64,000 nucleotides of DNA, taken from NCBI RefSeq assembly GCF_010092425.1, contig NZ_CP048030.1:1747501-1811500 (forward strand), in the 5' to 3' direction. The position numbers were made by a program, and so were the translations under genes. Source of the DNA: Sinimarinibacterium sp. NLF-5-8 (GTDB taxonomy: Bacteria; Pseudomonadota; Gammaproteobacteria; Nevskiales; Nevskiaceae). Below the pieces are notes generated by a model, which made no database searches, was not told the DNA's origin, and was given only the letters and a program-made list of their open reading frames with translations. Below, piece by piece: positions 35,887 through 44,126 of this stretch (positions are counted from its first letter, which is position 1; every line of letters begins with the position of its first letter).

Positions 35887-36663
35887 TTATTTTTCGACGA
35901 AGGCGCGCTCGATGACGTAATCGCCGGGCTGGCCGATCTGGGGCGAAATCTCAAATCCGCGCGCGTCGAGAATCTCGCACAGATCCTTGAGCATGCTGGG
36001 GCCGCCGCAAATCATCACACGGTCGGTTTCGGGATTCAGATCGGGCAGGCCGATGTCTTTGCTGAGCTGGCCGCTGGTGATCAATTCGGTGACACGCCCA
36101 CGATGGGCAAATTCTTCACGGGTGACGGCCGGGTAATAGATGAGCTGCTCACGGATCAGATCACCCAGAAACTCATGCTCAGGCAGCTCTCGGGTGATGT
36201 AGTCGTAGTAGCCCAGGTCATTGATGTGGCGGACGCCGTGGACGAGAACGATTTTTTCAAAGCGCTCATAGATTTCGGGATCGCGGATCAGGCTCATGAA
36301 CGGTGCCAGCCCGGTGCCGGTGGACAGGAAGTACAGATTTTTGGCAGGTTTGAGATCGTCAATCACCAGCGTTCCGGTTGGCTTGCGGCTGACCAGAACC
36401 TCATCGCCCACCTTGAGATGTTGCAGACGCGAGGTCAGCGGCCCGTTTTCGACCTTGATGCTGAAAAACTCAAGGTTATCGTCGTAATTGGGGCTGGCAA
36501 TGCTGTAGCCCCGCATCAGCGGGCGTTCGTTGACCATCAGTCCCAGCATCACGAATTGCCCATTGCGAAAACGCAAGCCAGGGTCGCGCGTGCAGGTAAA
36601 GCTGAACAGCGTATCGTTCCAGTGATGCACACTGAGAACTTTTTCAGTTGCAAAAGCAGCCAT
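35887..36663 (-). CDS. fpr: Ferredoxin/flavodoxin-NADP+ reductase
   Basis: 258 residues, the bacterial subclass I length. FAD-binding RGYSIASPNYDD (R-x-Y-S), NADPH motifs FLSTGTGLAPFMSLIRD and VMICGGPSMLKDL, and a C-terminus ending ERAFVEK as in other bacterial Fpr. The ATG at 36663 starts the usual core; a 13-residue upstream reading is rejected. It shuttles electrons between NADPH and ferredoxin or flavodoxin, often under oxidative-stress control, and could serve the P450 or monooxygenases of this genome; that link is speculative. Confidence 0.93.
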   Translation of the reverse strand: MAAFATEKVLSVHHWNDTLFSFTCTRDPGLRFRNGQFVMLGLMVNERPLMRGYSIASPNYDDNLEFFSIKVENGPLTSRLQHLKVGDEVLVSRKPTGTLVIDDLKPAKNLYFLSTGTGLAPFMSLIRDPEIYERFEKIVLVHGVRHINDLGYYDYITRELPEHEFLGDLIREQLIYYPAVTREEFAHRGRVTELITSGQLSKDIGLPDLNPETDRVMICGGPSMLKDLCEILDARGFEISPQIGQPGDYVIERAFVEK

Positions 36664-36804
36664 GTCACAAATCCATAGGAGCCAGATAAACGGCGCGCAC
36701 AATAAGAGCCAGACGCGGCACTGTCATCATCCGAATGAAGTTATTCTGAGGTTATAACCAAGCGCCCGTTCGCCAACGGCTCGGGATGGCAGGGTTTGCG
36801 ACGC

Positions 36805-37077
36805 TCAATTGGCTGCGCGCGCAGCGTCTTCCGGCAGGGTGATATTCATTTCCAGCACTTCCAGACCGCTATCACGCTGCAACTGGATATCGACCGAATC
36901 ATCCGGCACCGCCACATACTTGCGCACAACGGCGAGGATTTCCTCGCGCAGCTTGGGCAGATAGGTGGGCGCGCCAAACCGCCCTTCGCGCTGGTGAGCC
37001 ACCACCACCTTGAGGCGCTCCTTGGCCACCGACGCCGATGATTTATTGTCCGATTTGAAAAACTTGAGCCAATCCAT
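36805..37077 (-). CDS. minE: Cell division topological specificity factor MinE
   Basis: 90 residues. The N-terminal MinD-binding part includes AKERLKVVVAHQREGR, and the C-terminal topological domain (LPKLREEILAVVRKYVAVPD… LEVLEMNITLPE) is typical. It stimulates MinD ATPase at the membrane and positions the Z ring. Last gene of minCDE. Confidence 0.96.
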   Translation of the reverse strand: MDWLKFFKSDNKSSASVAKERLKVVVAHQREGRFGAPTYLPKLREEILAVVRKYVAVPDDSVDIQLQRDSGLEVLEMNITLPEDAARAAN

Positions 37078-37092
37078 GATTTTGCGCTCCGA

Positions 37093-37902
37093 TCAGGCAC
37101 CAAACAGGCGCTCAAAGAATCCTTTTTTCTCTGCCGACATGAATCGCAGCGGCCGGTCTTCACCCAAAAAGCGCGCGATCAGATCGTCATACGCCAACCC
37201 GGCATCCGAGTTTTTGTCGCTGATGACCGGCACGCCCGCATTGGATGAGCTGAGAACCGCCGGCGACTCGGGAATCACGCCAATCACCGGAATCGCCAGA
37301 ATGTCTTTGACATCTTCCAGCGACAGCATCTCGCCCTTGTCTACGCGCGCGGGATTGTAGCGGGTCAGCACCAGATGCTCCTTGACCCGCCCCGCACCGC
37401 TTTCCACAAGCTTGGTCTTGCTGGCCAGCAGGCCGAGCACGCGATCAGAATCGCGCACCGAGGAAACCTCGGGATTGGTGACCACCAGAGCTTCGTCGGC
37501 GTAGTACATCGCCAGATGCGCGCCTTTTTCGATCCCGGCCGGGGAGTCGCAGATGATGTAATCAAACTCCTTGGCCAGCTCGCCCAGCACGCGCTCCACG
37601 CCTTCGGCATTGAGGGCATCCTTGTCGCGCGTCTGGCTGGCGGCGAGGATGTAGAGATTGTCGTGCTGCTTGTCCTTGATCAGGGCCTGACGCAGCGTCG
37701 CCTCCCCTTGGATGACATTGACAAAATCAAACACCACGCGGCGCTCGCATCCCATGATCAGATCCAGGTTGCGCAGTCCAACGTCAAAGTCGATCACCAC
37801 CGTCTTCAGCCCTCGCTGCGCAAGTCCGGTGGCAAACGATGCGCTGGTGGTGGTCTTGCCCACCCCGCCCTTGCCTGAAGTCACCACTACGATTTTTGCC
37901 AA
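37093..37902 (-). CDS. minD: Septum site-determining ATPase MinD
   Basis: 269 residues. The deviant Walker A (SGKGGVGKTT, residues 8-17), the DFDVGLRNLDL loop and a C-terminal amphipathic membrane-targeting helix (MSAEKKGFFERLFG) are present. It recruits MinC to polar membrane and oscillates with MinE. Confidence 0.97.
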   Translation of the reverse strand: MAKIVVVTSGKGGVGKTTTSASFATGLAQRGLKTVVIDFDVGLRNLDLIMGCERRVVFDFVNVIQGEATLRQALIKDKQHDNLYILAASQTRDKDALNAEGVERVLGELAKEFDYIICDSPAGIEKGAHLAMYYADEALVVTNPEVSSVRDSDRVLGLLASKTKLVESGAGRVKEHLVLTRYNPARVDKGEMLSLEDVKDILAIPVIGVIPESPAVLSSSNAGVPVISDKNSDAGLAYDDLIARFLGEDRPLRFMSAEKKGFFERLFGA

Positions 37903-37947
37903 AGGTATTCTCCAAAAAATTCAGGCTCAAATAATTGCAACGACGAC

Positions 37948-38640
37948 TCAGCCGTCCATCTGCTCAATTTTCAACTTGCCATGATCCAGGCGGATCTGCA
38001 CCGGCTGCTTGCGCAGTTCGCCGGGGATTTGTTCAGCGACGGCATACACCCCGGCAATGGCGACCAGCTCGGCATCGAAATGGCGGCAAAAAATCCGCGC
38101 ACCGCTGTCTCCGCGCGCGCCGGCAACCGCGCGCCCGCGCAACGTACCGTACACATGCACACAGCCATCAGCGGCAATTTCCGCGCCGGTGCTGACGCTG
38201 TTGACAACGATCAGATCGCCATCGGACGCATAGATTTGCTGCCCGGAACGGATCGGCTCGGTGACCATCCGCGCGGGCTTGTGCACCACTACCTGCAGTG
38301 GCTGCGCTGGCGACGGTTGCCCGGCATCTGCGCGCGCATGTCGCGGCTCCTCGGGCACCACCGGCAAACCGCACTGCTGCGCCGACGCCGTGAGCACCCC
38401 ATCGACCACGCCGAGCACCTGAATACCGGCATCCCGGAACGCCGCCAGCACCGGCTCGATCGCCACCGGCTCCTGCGCATCCAGCAAAACCGACATCCCT
38501 TTGGCCACATGCGGCATCTGCCGCGCAAAGTCGCGCACCTGATCCGCAATGGCGTCCAGATCCGGGGTGACGATGGTCGCGCGCGTCATCGACAACATGC
38601 GACCTTTGAATTCAAGTGGTTTTGGGGTAGTCATGGCCAT
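37948..38640 (-). CDS. minC: Septum site-determining inhibitor MinC
   Basis: 230 residues. An N-terminal FtsZ-inhibiting domain (residues 1-105) and a C-terminal beta-helix dimerisation/MinD-binding domain (QQIYASDGDLIVVNSVSTGA, ADGCVHVYGTLRGRAVAG). The first or third codon could be the start (two ATGs, six nt apart). 45 nt before minD. Confidence 0.94.
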   Translation of the reverse strand: MAMTTPKPLEFKGRMLSMTRATIVTPDLDAIADQVRDFARQMPHVAKGMSVLLDAQEPVAIEPVLAAFRDAGIQVLGVVDGVLTASAQQCGLPVVPEEPRHARADAGQPSPAQPLQVVVHKPARMVTEPIRSGQQIYASDGDLIVVNSVSTGAEIAADGCVHVYGTLRGRAVAGARGDSGARIFCRHFDAELVAIAGVYAVAEQIPGELRKQPVQIRLDHGKLKIEQMDG

Positions 38641-38729
38641 CCGTGCTCAAGCCGTCGATTGTACACGCTGGCACTTCAATCCCAATCCAAAAACAGCAGA
38701 AAAACAACAGACTCGTATACTGCGCCCGC

Positions 38730-39617
38730 ATGAGCTTCCCGATTTCATCCCTGCCTGCCAGCCACTGCGATCTGCTGCGCATCCGTGGTTTGCGCTATCA
38801 CGTCCGGCGCTGGGGCGACGCCCGCTTGCCGATGCTGTTTCTGGGGCATGGCTGGCTCGATGTCTCCGCCACCTTTGCCCCGCTGATCGCCCCGCTGCTG
38901 GATCGCTGGCAGGTGCTCGCACCCGACTGGCGCGGCTTTGGCCACACCCAATGGCCACAGGACGGCTATTGGTTTGCCGACTACCTGGCCGATCTGCATG
39001 CCCTGCTGGCGCATTACAGTGCCGATGCCCCCGTGGTGCTGGCCGGACACAGCATGGGGGCACAGATCATGAGCGTGTACGCCGGCCTGCATCCGCAGCG
39101 CGCGCGCGCGCTGATCGTGCTCGATGGGCTGTACATGCCCGATAGCCCCGCCGAAACCGCACCCGACAAACTGCGCCGCTGGATGCAGCGCTGGCCGGGG
39201 GAAACCCGCGACCGGGTCTATCCTTCCTTTGAGGTGCTGGCGCGCCGCGTGCGCGCCAAGCACAGCCAACTCAGCAGCGAACAGGCGCTGTTCATCGCCC
39301 GTTGCTGGGCCGCCGCGGATGGATACGGCCAAATCCGCCTGCTTGCCGATCCCAAGCATCATCTGCCTTCGGCGGTTCCGTATCGCGCCGCAGAATCGCT
39401 TGCGGTCTGGCGCCACATCACGGCACCGACGCTGTTCATCGACGGTGCCGACTCGCCCTTCAGAAAAATGCTCAGCCCCGAGCAGGCTCTTGAGCGCCGC
39501 GCCTGTTTTCAGCAGCGCCACGAGATCAGCATCGAAGGTGCCGGGCACATGCTCCATTTCGATGCGCCCCTGCCCACCGCCCGCGCGATGGCGGATTTTT
39601 TATCTGACTTGCCATGA
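38730..39617 (+). CDS. Alpha/beta hydrolase
   Basis: 295 residues. Oxyanion segment FLGHGWLD, nucleophile elbow AGHSMGAQI and His in GAGHMLHFD give a complete Ser-hydrolase triad candidate. The ATG at 38730 is preceded by TATACT (38716-38721), so the transcript may be almost leaderless. An upstream in-frame extension overlaps the minC promoter and is rejected. The next gene is a second hydrolase in ATGA overlap. The substrate is unknown; esters or lactones are possible. Confidence 0.82.
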   Translation: MSFPISSLPASHCDLLRIRGLRYHVRRWGDARLPMLFLGHGWLDVSATFAPLIAPLLDRWQVLAPDWRGFGHTQWPQDGYWFADYLADLHALLAHYSADAPVVLAGHSMGAQIMSVYAGLHPQRARALIVLDGLYMPDSPAETAPDKLRRWMQRWPGETRDRVYPSFEVLARRVRAKHSQLSSEQALFIARCWAAADGYGQIRLLADPKHHLPSAVPYRAAESLAVWRHITAPTLFIDGADSPFRKMLSPEQALERRACFQQRHEISIEGAGHMLHFDAPLPTARAMADFLSDLP

Positions 39618-40507
39618 CCCCACTTCTGCCCGAGTTCCACAGTGCCACCCAACCGTGGCACAGCCAGGCCGGCGGCGGCGTCACTCTGCGCGGGCGCAGG
39701 ATCGCGCGCGCGGATGTGCCCCTGATCCATTTCATCCACGGCAATGGGTTCAGCGGCGGCACTTATTGGCCCCTGCTGCACAGCTTTGCAGACCGTTACG
39801 CCCTGTTTTGCCACGACCTTGAAGGCCACGGGCAAAGCGATGCGCCCGCGCACTACTCGGGAACACCCGCCATCATCCGGCGCATTGCCCATGTCATGGA
39901 CGAGCAATGTGGCGCGCGCGCGCCGATCATCGGCATCGGCCACAGCTTTGGCGCCGCAGTCACGCTCGGGGTTGCCGCCGCGCAGCCCCAGCGCTTTTCG
40001 GCGCTGGTATTACTCGACCCGATCCTGCTGCCGCGCGCGCACTGGCTTGCCGTCAAAGCCGCCAGCGCATTCAGCCGCAATCCCATGGCACAGGGCGCGC
40101 GCCGACGCCGCAGCCAATGGGATTCGCGTGATCAGGTGCTGGAAAAGCTGCGCGGCCGCGGCATCTATCGCGGCTGGCAGGACGACGCGCTGGCGTGCTT
40201 CGTCGATTACGCCACGCGCGATACCGACGATGGCCGCCGCCAACTCTGCTGCCCGACCGAAATCGAAGCCAGCATCTTCGAGCAGCCGATTTATCCATGG
40301 CCGATGATTCGCCGCCTGCGCACGCCAACGCTGCTGATCCACGGCCAGGGCAGCTATGCGTTTTTCAAACCTGCTCTCAAGGCCATCCGCCGTCTCAACC
40401 CCGGCATCCAGATCGAAGCCGTCAACGGCGGGCACTGCTTCATGCAGGAAGACCCCGAACCTACCGCTCGTCTGATCAACGGGTTTCTGGCTCGGCATAA
40501 TCTGTAA
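39614..40507 (+). CDS. Alpha/beta hydrolase
   Basis: 297 residues. Oxyanion HGNGFSGGTY, nucleophile elbow GIGHSFGAA, and His in NGGHCFMQED complete the triad. It overlaps the preceding hydrolase by 4 nt; the two are only distantly alike, so a recent duplication is not evident. Similar proteins are annotated as lipase-like or serine hydrolases; no substrate can be given. Confidence 0.82.
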   Translation: MTPLLPEFHSATQPWHSQAGGGVTLRGRRIARADVPLIHFIHGNGFSGGTYWPLLHSFADRYALFCHDLEGHGQSDAPAHYSGTPAIIRRIAHVMDEQCGARAPIIGIGHSFGAAVTLGVAAAQPQRFSALVLLDPILLPRAHWLAVKAASAFSRNPMAQGARRRRSQWDSRDQVLEKLRGRGIYRGWQDDALACFVDYATRDTDDGRRQLCCPTEIEASIFEQPIYPWPMIRRLRTPTLLIHGQGSYAFFKPALKAIRRLNPGIQIEAVNGGHCFMQEDPEPTARLINGFLARHNL

Positions 40508-40559
40508 CCTTTCGCGCGCTTCAGGCTTTCAATAACGTCACGCTCACCGGGGGCATTTC

Positions 40560-41252
40560 ATGAAATCAACCGCTCGCCATCTCTGGCATCGTCTTGCGCT
40601 CTGCGGCGCGCTGCTGAGCCCCGGCATGGTGCTGGCGGCACCCGCCGCCTATGTGGATGTTTTCTACAGCCCGTACAACACATTCAAGGCGTCCTCGCCC
40701 AACCCCAACGCCGATCAGGACGGACAGCCCGAGCGCAACACCCTGCGCGGCGACGATGACGGCTACGGCATCAAGGGCGCCGTAACCCTGGGATCACGCC
40801 TGTTCATCAATGCCGAATACACCGGCGATCACTACGACGGACAGGATGTTCCGGTGGACACGCGCGTGCGCCTCAAGGGTTTTCGCAGCGGACTGGGGCT
40901 GGTGCTGTACGACGCCGGCCCGACCACCTACGCGCTGGCCGAATACATCCGCAACGACAGCAAGATCGACCTTGCCATCAGCGGCCTGCCTTCAACCAAG
41001 GATCGCAACGAAGGCTATGGCCTGCACATCGGCATGCGTGGCGAGCGGCGGCTGATCGGCACCACCGTTCAGCTCGGCTATGTCGATATCGGCGACAGCC
41101 GTGGCCTCGAATGGATGGTTGAACTGGATTACCGGCTGAGTGACTGGATCGGTCTGTTTGCCGGGTACCGCGCCACCCGCCTGCACAACGACGGCAACGA
41201 TCTGTCGCTGAGCACCGCGCGCGCAGGTGCGACGCTTTACTTTGGCGGCTGA
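40560..41252 (+). CDS. Outer-membrane beta-barrel protein (paralogue of the 16296 gene)
   Basis: 230 residues. Signal peptide KSTARHLWHRLALCGALLSP…LAAPA (cleaved near residue 28). Mature strands alternate Tyr/Gly/hydrophobic residues (FINAEYTGDHYDG, FRSGLGLVLYDAG, TYALAEYIRND) and end in ATLYFGG. The segment LGYVDIGDSRGLEWMVELDY resembles that of the 16296-16955 protein. Clear ATG after a GGGGGC context. The function is unknown; porin-like or a surface barrel. Confidence 0.75.
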   Translation: MKSTARHLWHRLALCGALLSPGMVLAAPAAYVDVFYSPYNTFKASSPNPNADQDGQPERNTLRGDDDGYGIKGAVTLGSRLFINAEYTGDHYDGQDVPVDTRVRLKGFRSGLGLVLYDAGPTTYALAEYIRNDSKIDLAISGLPSTKDRNEGYGLHIGMRGERRLIGTTVQLGYVDIGDSRGLEWMVELDYRLSDWIGLFAGYRATRLHNDGNDLSLSTARAGATLYFGG

Positions 41253-41272
41253 CCTGTTGTTCCCGGGTAAAA

Positions 41273-41292
41273 GTGTCACGCTGACGTGACAC
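41273..41292. repeat. Perfect palindrome GTGTCACG-CTGA-CGTGACAC
   Basis: 8-bp perfect arms with a 4-nt loop, 20 nt after the barrel-protein stop. No T-run follows, so it is either a weak terminator or a protein-binding site in the 219-bp gap before the OmpA-family gene. Confidence 0.6.
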
Positions 41293-41471
41293 CATGTCAG
41301 GACAACACCCGGCTGTGCAACACGGCGTTACCCGTCAAGTGTGAGGGGGGCTGTCCCAAGCATTCAAAAAGATTAAACTGTGCAAAATGTCTCAACTTTT
41401 TATTGATCTGCAACCCCTGGATCAATAGATGCTGAGCGTTTGACTCTCACTCCCTCCTGACAGGATCGCTC

Positions 41472-42548
41472 ATGAAGATCTCACGCTTGTACTTGATCAG
41501 TGCCGCTGCTGCCGCCTTTGCCGCCAGTCCCGCCATGGCGCAAACCGACGGCCATCTGGTCGCCCCCAGCTACATCGGCATCCTCGGCGGCTACACCTTT
41601 GCCGACGATGAACGCGCCGCGCCGATCGTGCGCGATGACCTCGATCGTGCCATTGGCTTTTCACTGCTCTACGGCTCCCGCTTTGGCGAAAGCCGCTTTG
41701 GCTTTGAAACCGCATTCACCTACGACACCTATGAAACCGGCAAGATCGCCTCGGTCGATCTGTATCGCTACATCGGCAGTTTTGATCTGACCTACTCCTT
41801 CGGTGACCGTGCTTCGTTCACCCCCTACCTGATTGCCGGCATCGGCGGCGCCTATAACGATGTCCTGCCCGACAGTGAAGACGATTGGGACTTCATCGCC
41901 AATGCCGGTCTGGGGTTTGTCACCGGCCCCGTCACCAAGGCCGGCCAAATCCGCCTGCGCGCCGAAGCCCGGTATGTTTACGACAACTTCCAGGACGGCT
42001 ACGGCGAACCGCGGATCAACATCGGCATCGAAATCCCGCTGTTCCAGGATTTCAAGATGGAAGCGCCGAGCGTCGTCACCGAAACCCAGGTGGTCGAAGT
42101 GCCCACCGGCCTGAGCGACAGCGATGGCGATGGCGTCGTCGATGAAAAAGATCAATGCCCGGATACACCGCCCAACACCCGCGTCGATGGCGTCGGCTGC
42201 CCGCTTGACAAAGTGATTGCGCTCAGAGGCGTCACCTTTGAGTTCGACAAGACCCGCCTGCGCCCCGACTCGGTAACGATCCTCGACTGGGCCACCGAAA
42301 TCCTCAAGAAGTATCCGGAAATGGAAGTCGAGATTGCCGGTCACACCGACAGCATCGGCCGTGACAGCTACAACCAGAAGCTCTCCGAAGGCCGCGCGCA
42401 GGCGGTCGAAGAATACTTCATCAATCAAGGCATCCCCGACAGCCAGATGACACCCAAAGGCTACGGTGAGTCCGAGCCGATCGACACCAACGACACCGCA
42501 GAAGGCCGCGAGCGCAACCGTCGCGTTGAGCTGCGCATCCTCAACTGA
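41472..42548 (+). CDS. OmpA-family outer-membrane protein with TSP3 linker
   Basis: 358 residues. Signal peptide (KISRLYLISAAAAAFAASPA, cleaved after AMA), an N-terminal eight-strand-type barrel (about 30-195), a thrombospondin type 3 calcium motif (DSDGDGVVDEKDQCPDTP, about 217-235) and an OmpA/MotB peptidoglycan-binding domain (FEFDKTRLRPDSV… GHTDSIG… ERNRRVEL). It links outer membrane to cell wall. The AT-rich leader carries no obvious hairpin before the ATG. Followed 36 nt later by a lipoprotein gene on the same strand. Confidence 0.92.
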   Translation: MKISRLYLISAAAAAFAASPAMAQTDGHLVAPSYIGILGGYTFADDERAAPIVRDDLDRAIGFSLLYGSRFGESRFGFETAFTYDTYETGKIASVDLYRYIGSFDLTYSFGDRASFTPYLIAGIGGAYNDVLPDSEDDWDFIANAGLGFVTGPVTKAGQIRLRAEARYVYDNFQDGYGEPRINIGIEIPLFQDFKMEAPSVVTETQVVEVPTGLSDSDGDGVVDEKDQCPDTPPNTRVDGVGCPLDKVIALRGVTFEFDKTRLRPDSVTILDWATEILKKYPEMEVEIAGHTDSIGRDSYNQKLSEGRAQAVEEYFINQGIPDSQMTPKGYGESEPIDTNDTAEGRERNRRVELRILN

Positions 42549-42583
42549 TCTCCCCCTCCCCCCTCCCCCCACAGGTTCTTGAC

Positions 42584-43621
42584 ATGAACACAACTTTATT
42601 GACTCGTCTCCGCAAAGGCTGGGCGCCCGCACTGGCCAGCGCCGTTCTGGCGCTGGGCATGGCCGGCTGCCAGGCTGACAGCGACCTCGCCGGCCTGCCC
42701 GGCAACGGCGGCAATGGCAACGTCGGCGGCACCGACAATCCCACCAATCCGGGTGGGATCACGGACGTTACCCCGGAAAACTGTCGCGTTCCGGCTTTGG
42801 GACTCGGCGGTGGCAGTAACGCCGCCGATGGCATCTGCCTGCTCGGCAACGGCAACAACAATGGTCTGGTCAATCAGCTCCTCGATCCCAACGGCCCACT
42901 CGGGCCGGTTGCCGGTTCACTGGCGCCGTTTTCAGACATCCTCGCAGATCGTCTGGGCGACCTTTTGCAAAACGACAACAGCCTCACTGACACGCTGCAA
43001 CGCCTGCTGGCCGAAGGACAGTTAGGCGACGGACTGGCAGGTCTGTTGCTCGGCGTTGATCCTGACGACAGCGGCGAACGCAATGGCGGCTTGGCCGATC
43101 TGGTGACCGCACTCATTCGCGGAAGTGATGACGAGGAAACCGGCGGCTTGGTCAAGCTGGTTGGCGGCGATGTCCCCGGCCTGCTGCGCGCACTGCTGAT
43201 CGACGGCGATGACGAAAATGCCTGTCAAGCCAAGCTCGGCACCATCTGCCTCATCGCCGGTGAAGAATCTGACCAAAGCGGTCTGTTGGATCTGGTGCTC
43301 AATGGGGGCGGTCTGCTGTCGGGTCTGAGTCCTTATCTCGGCGGCGAAACCAATCCGGTCAATGACGTGCTCGGCGACTTGCTGGAAAGCGACGGCTCGC
43401 TTGCAGGGCTGGTCGGCGGCTTGTTCCGCGATGGCCAACTCGCATCCGGTCTGCAGGCACTTCTCCAAGGTAACGAAGACGATCCGGAAGGACGGCCTGG
43501 CCTGGTTGCCCTGTTGGGAGACGTTCTGGGACGTGATCCGGAATCGGGCGAAGGTCCTCCGGGACTCGGCGAAGTCCTGGGTGACATCCTCGGTGGCCTG
43601 GGCGGCTTGTTTGGTCGCTGA
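42584..43621 (+). CDS. Lipoprotein with 50-residue internal repeats (unknown function)
   Basis: 345 residues. A lipoprotein signal ends at VLALGMAGC (Cys29), followed by a Gly/Asn linker. Residues 124-174 and 263-312 align with each other (LGDLLxxDxSLx6LxxxGQLxxGLxxLLxG), so the protein contains a duplicated unit of about 50 residues rich in Leu, Gly and Asp. Two Cys near 216-222 may form a disulfide. It lies 36 nt after the OmpA-family gene and is probably co-transcribed. Its role is unknown; a surface or spacer protein is a guess. Resembles low-complexity proteins sometimes annotated as collagen-like, but lacks G-X-Y runs. Confidence 0.75.
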   Translation: MNTTLLTRLRKGWAPALASAVLALGMAGCQADSDLAGLPGNGGNGNVGGTDNPTNPGGITDVTPENCRVPALGLGGGSNAADGICLLGNGNNNGLVNQLLDPNGPLGPVAGSLAPFSDILADRLGDLLQNDNSLTDTLQRLLAEGQLGDGLAGLLLGVDPDDSGERNGGLADLVTALIRGSDDEETGGLVKLVGGDVPGLLRALLIDGDDENACQAKLGTICLIAGEESDQSGLLDLVLNGGGLLSGLSPYLGGETNPVNDVLGDLLESDGSLAGLVGGLFRDGQLASGLQALLQGNEDDPEGRPGLVALLGDVLGRDPESGEGPPGLGEVLGDILGGLGGLFGR

Positions 43622-43643
43622 TCGTCATCACACACGCTGCACC

Positions 43644-43674
43644 ATACCCCCGCCTCAACCGCGGGGGTATTTTT
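43644..43674 (+). terminator. Rho-independent terminator after the repeat lipoprotein
   Basis: ATACCCCCGC / GCGGGGGTAT, a perfect 10-bp stem with a 7-nt loop, followed by TTTT. Marks the end of the OmpA-lipoprotein operon. Confidence 0.9.
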
Positions 43675-43754
43675 ATGCGCGCGCACAATCCGCTACATTG
43701 CGACCTCCCGTTTCGGATGCGGGACACGATAATGACCATGAGGAGAGCCAGACC

Positions 43755-44054
43755 ATGCGCAAACGCGCCATTCCCCTATTTGCGGCGGTATTGCTCACCG
43801 CCTGTGGCGGTGGCGGTCTGTCCGGCACCTATGCCGACACCGAAGGCTTGATGAGTCTGGAGTTCACATCGTCCAGCAAGGTGCGCTTTACCACGCCCAG
43901 TGACAGCCGCACCGTCCCCTACAAGCTCAAAGGCCAGGCGCTGACGCTCGGCAACGGCGATGGCGGCAGCGGCGAGCTGATCCTCACGCTGCGCCCCGAC
44001 CGCCAAAGCATCGAAGGCCCCTTGGGGATCATCCTCACCCAGCAACACCCCTGA
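43755..44054 (+). CDS. Small lipoprotein, hypothetical
   Basis: 99 residues. Signal peptide with lipobox LLTAC (Cys17) followed by Gly-rich sequence (GGGGLSGTYADTEGLMSLEF) and a beta-rich C-terminal part (LILTLRPDRQSIEGPLGIIL). The start is fixed by AGGAGAG 8 nt upstream. It resembles short lipocalin-like lipoproteins that end in a beta domain. The function is unknown. Confidence 0.7.
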   Translation: MRKRAIPLFAAVLLTACGGGGLSGTYADTEGLMSLEFTSSSKVRFTTPSDSRTVPYKLKGQALTLGNGDGGSGELILTLRPDRQSIEGPLGIILTQQHP

Positions 44055-44126
44055 GCCCATATCGGCGCAGATCCGCCCCTGCGGAACAGCCACAGCGCCC
44101 GATGGTTTGCGCCCGCCCCGCCGTCT

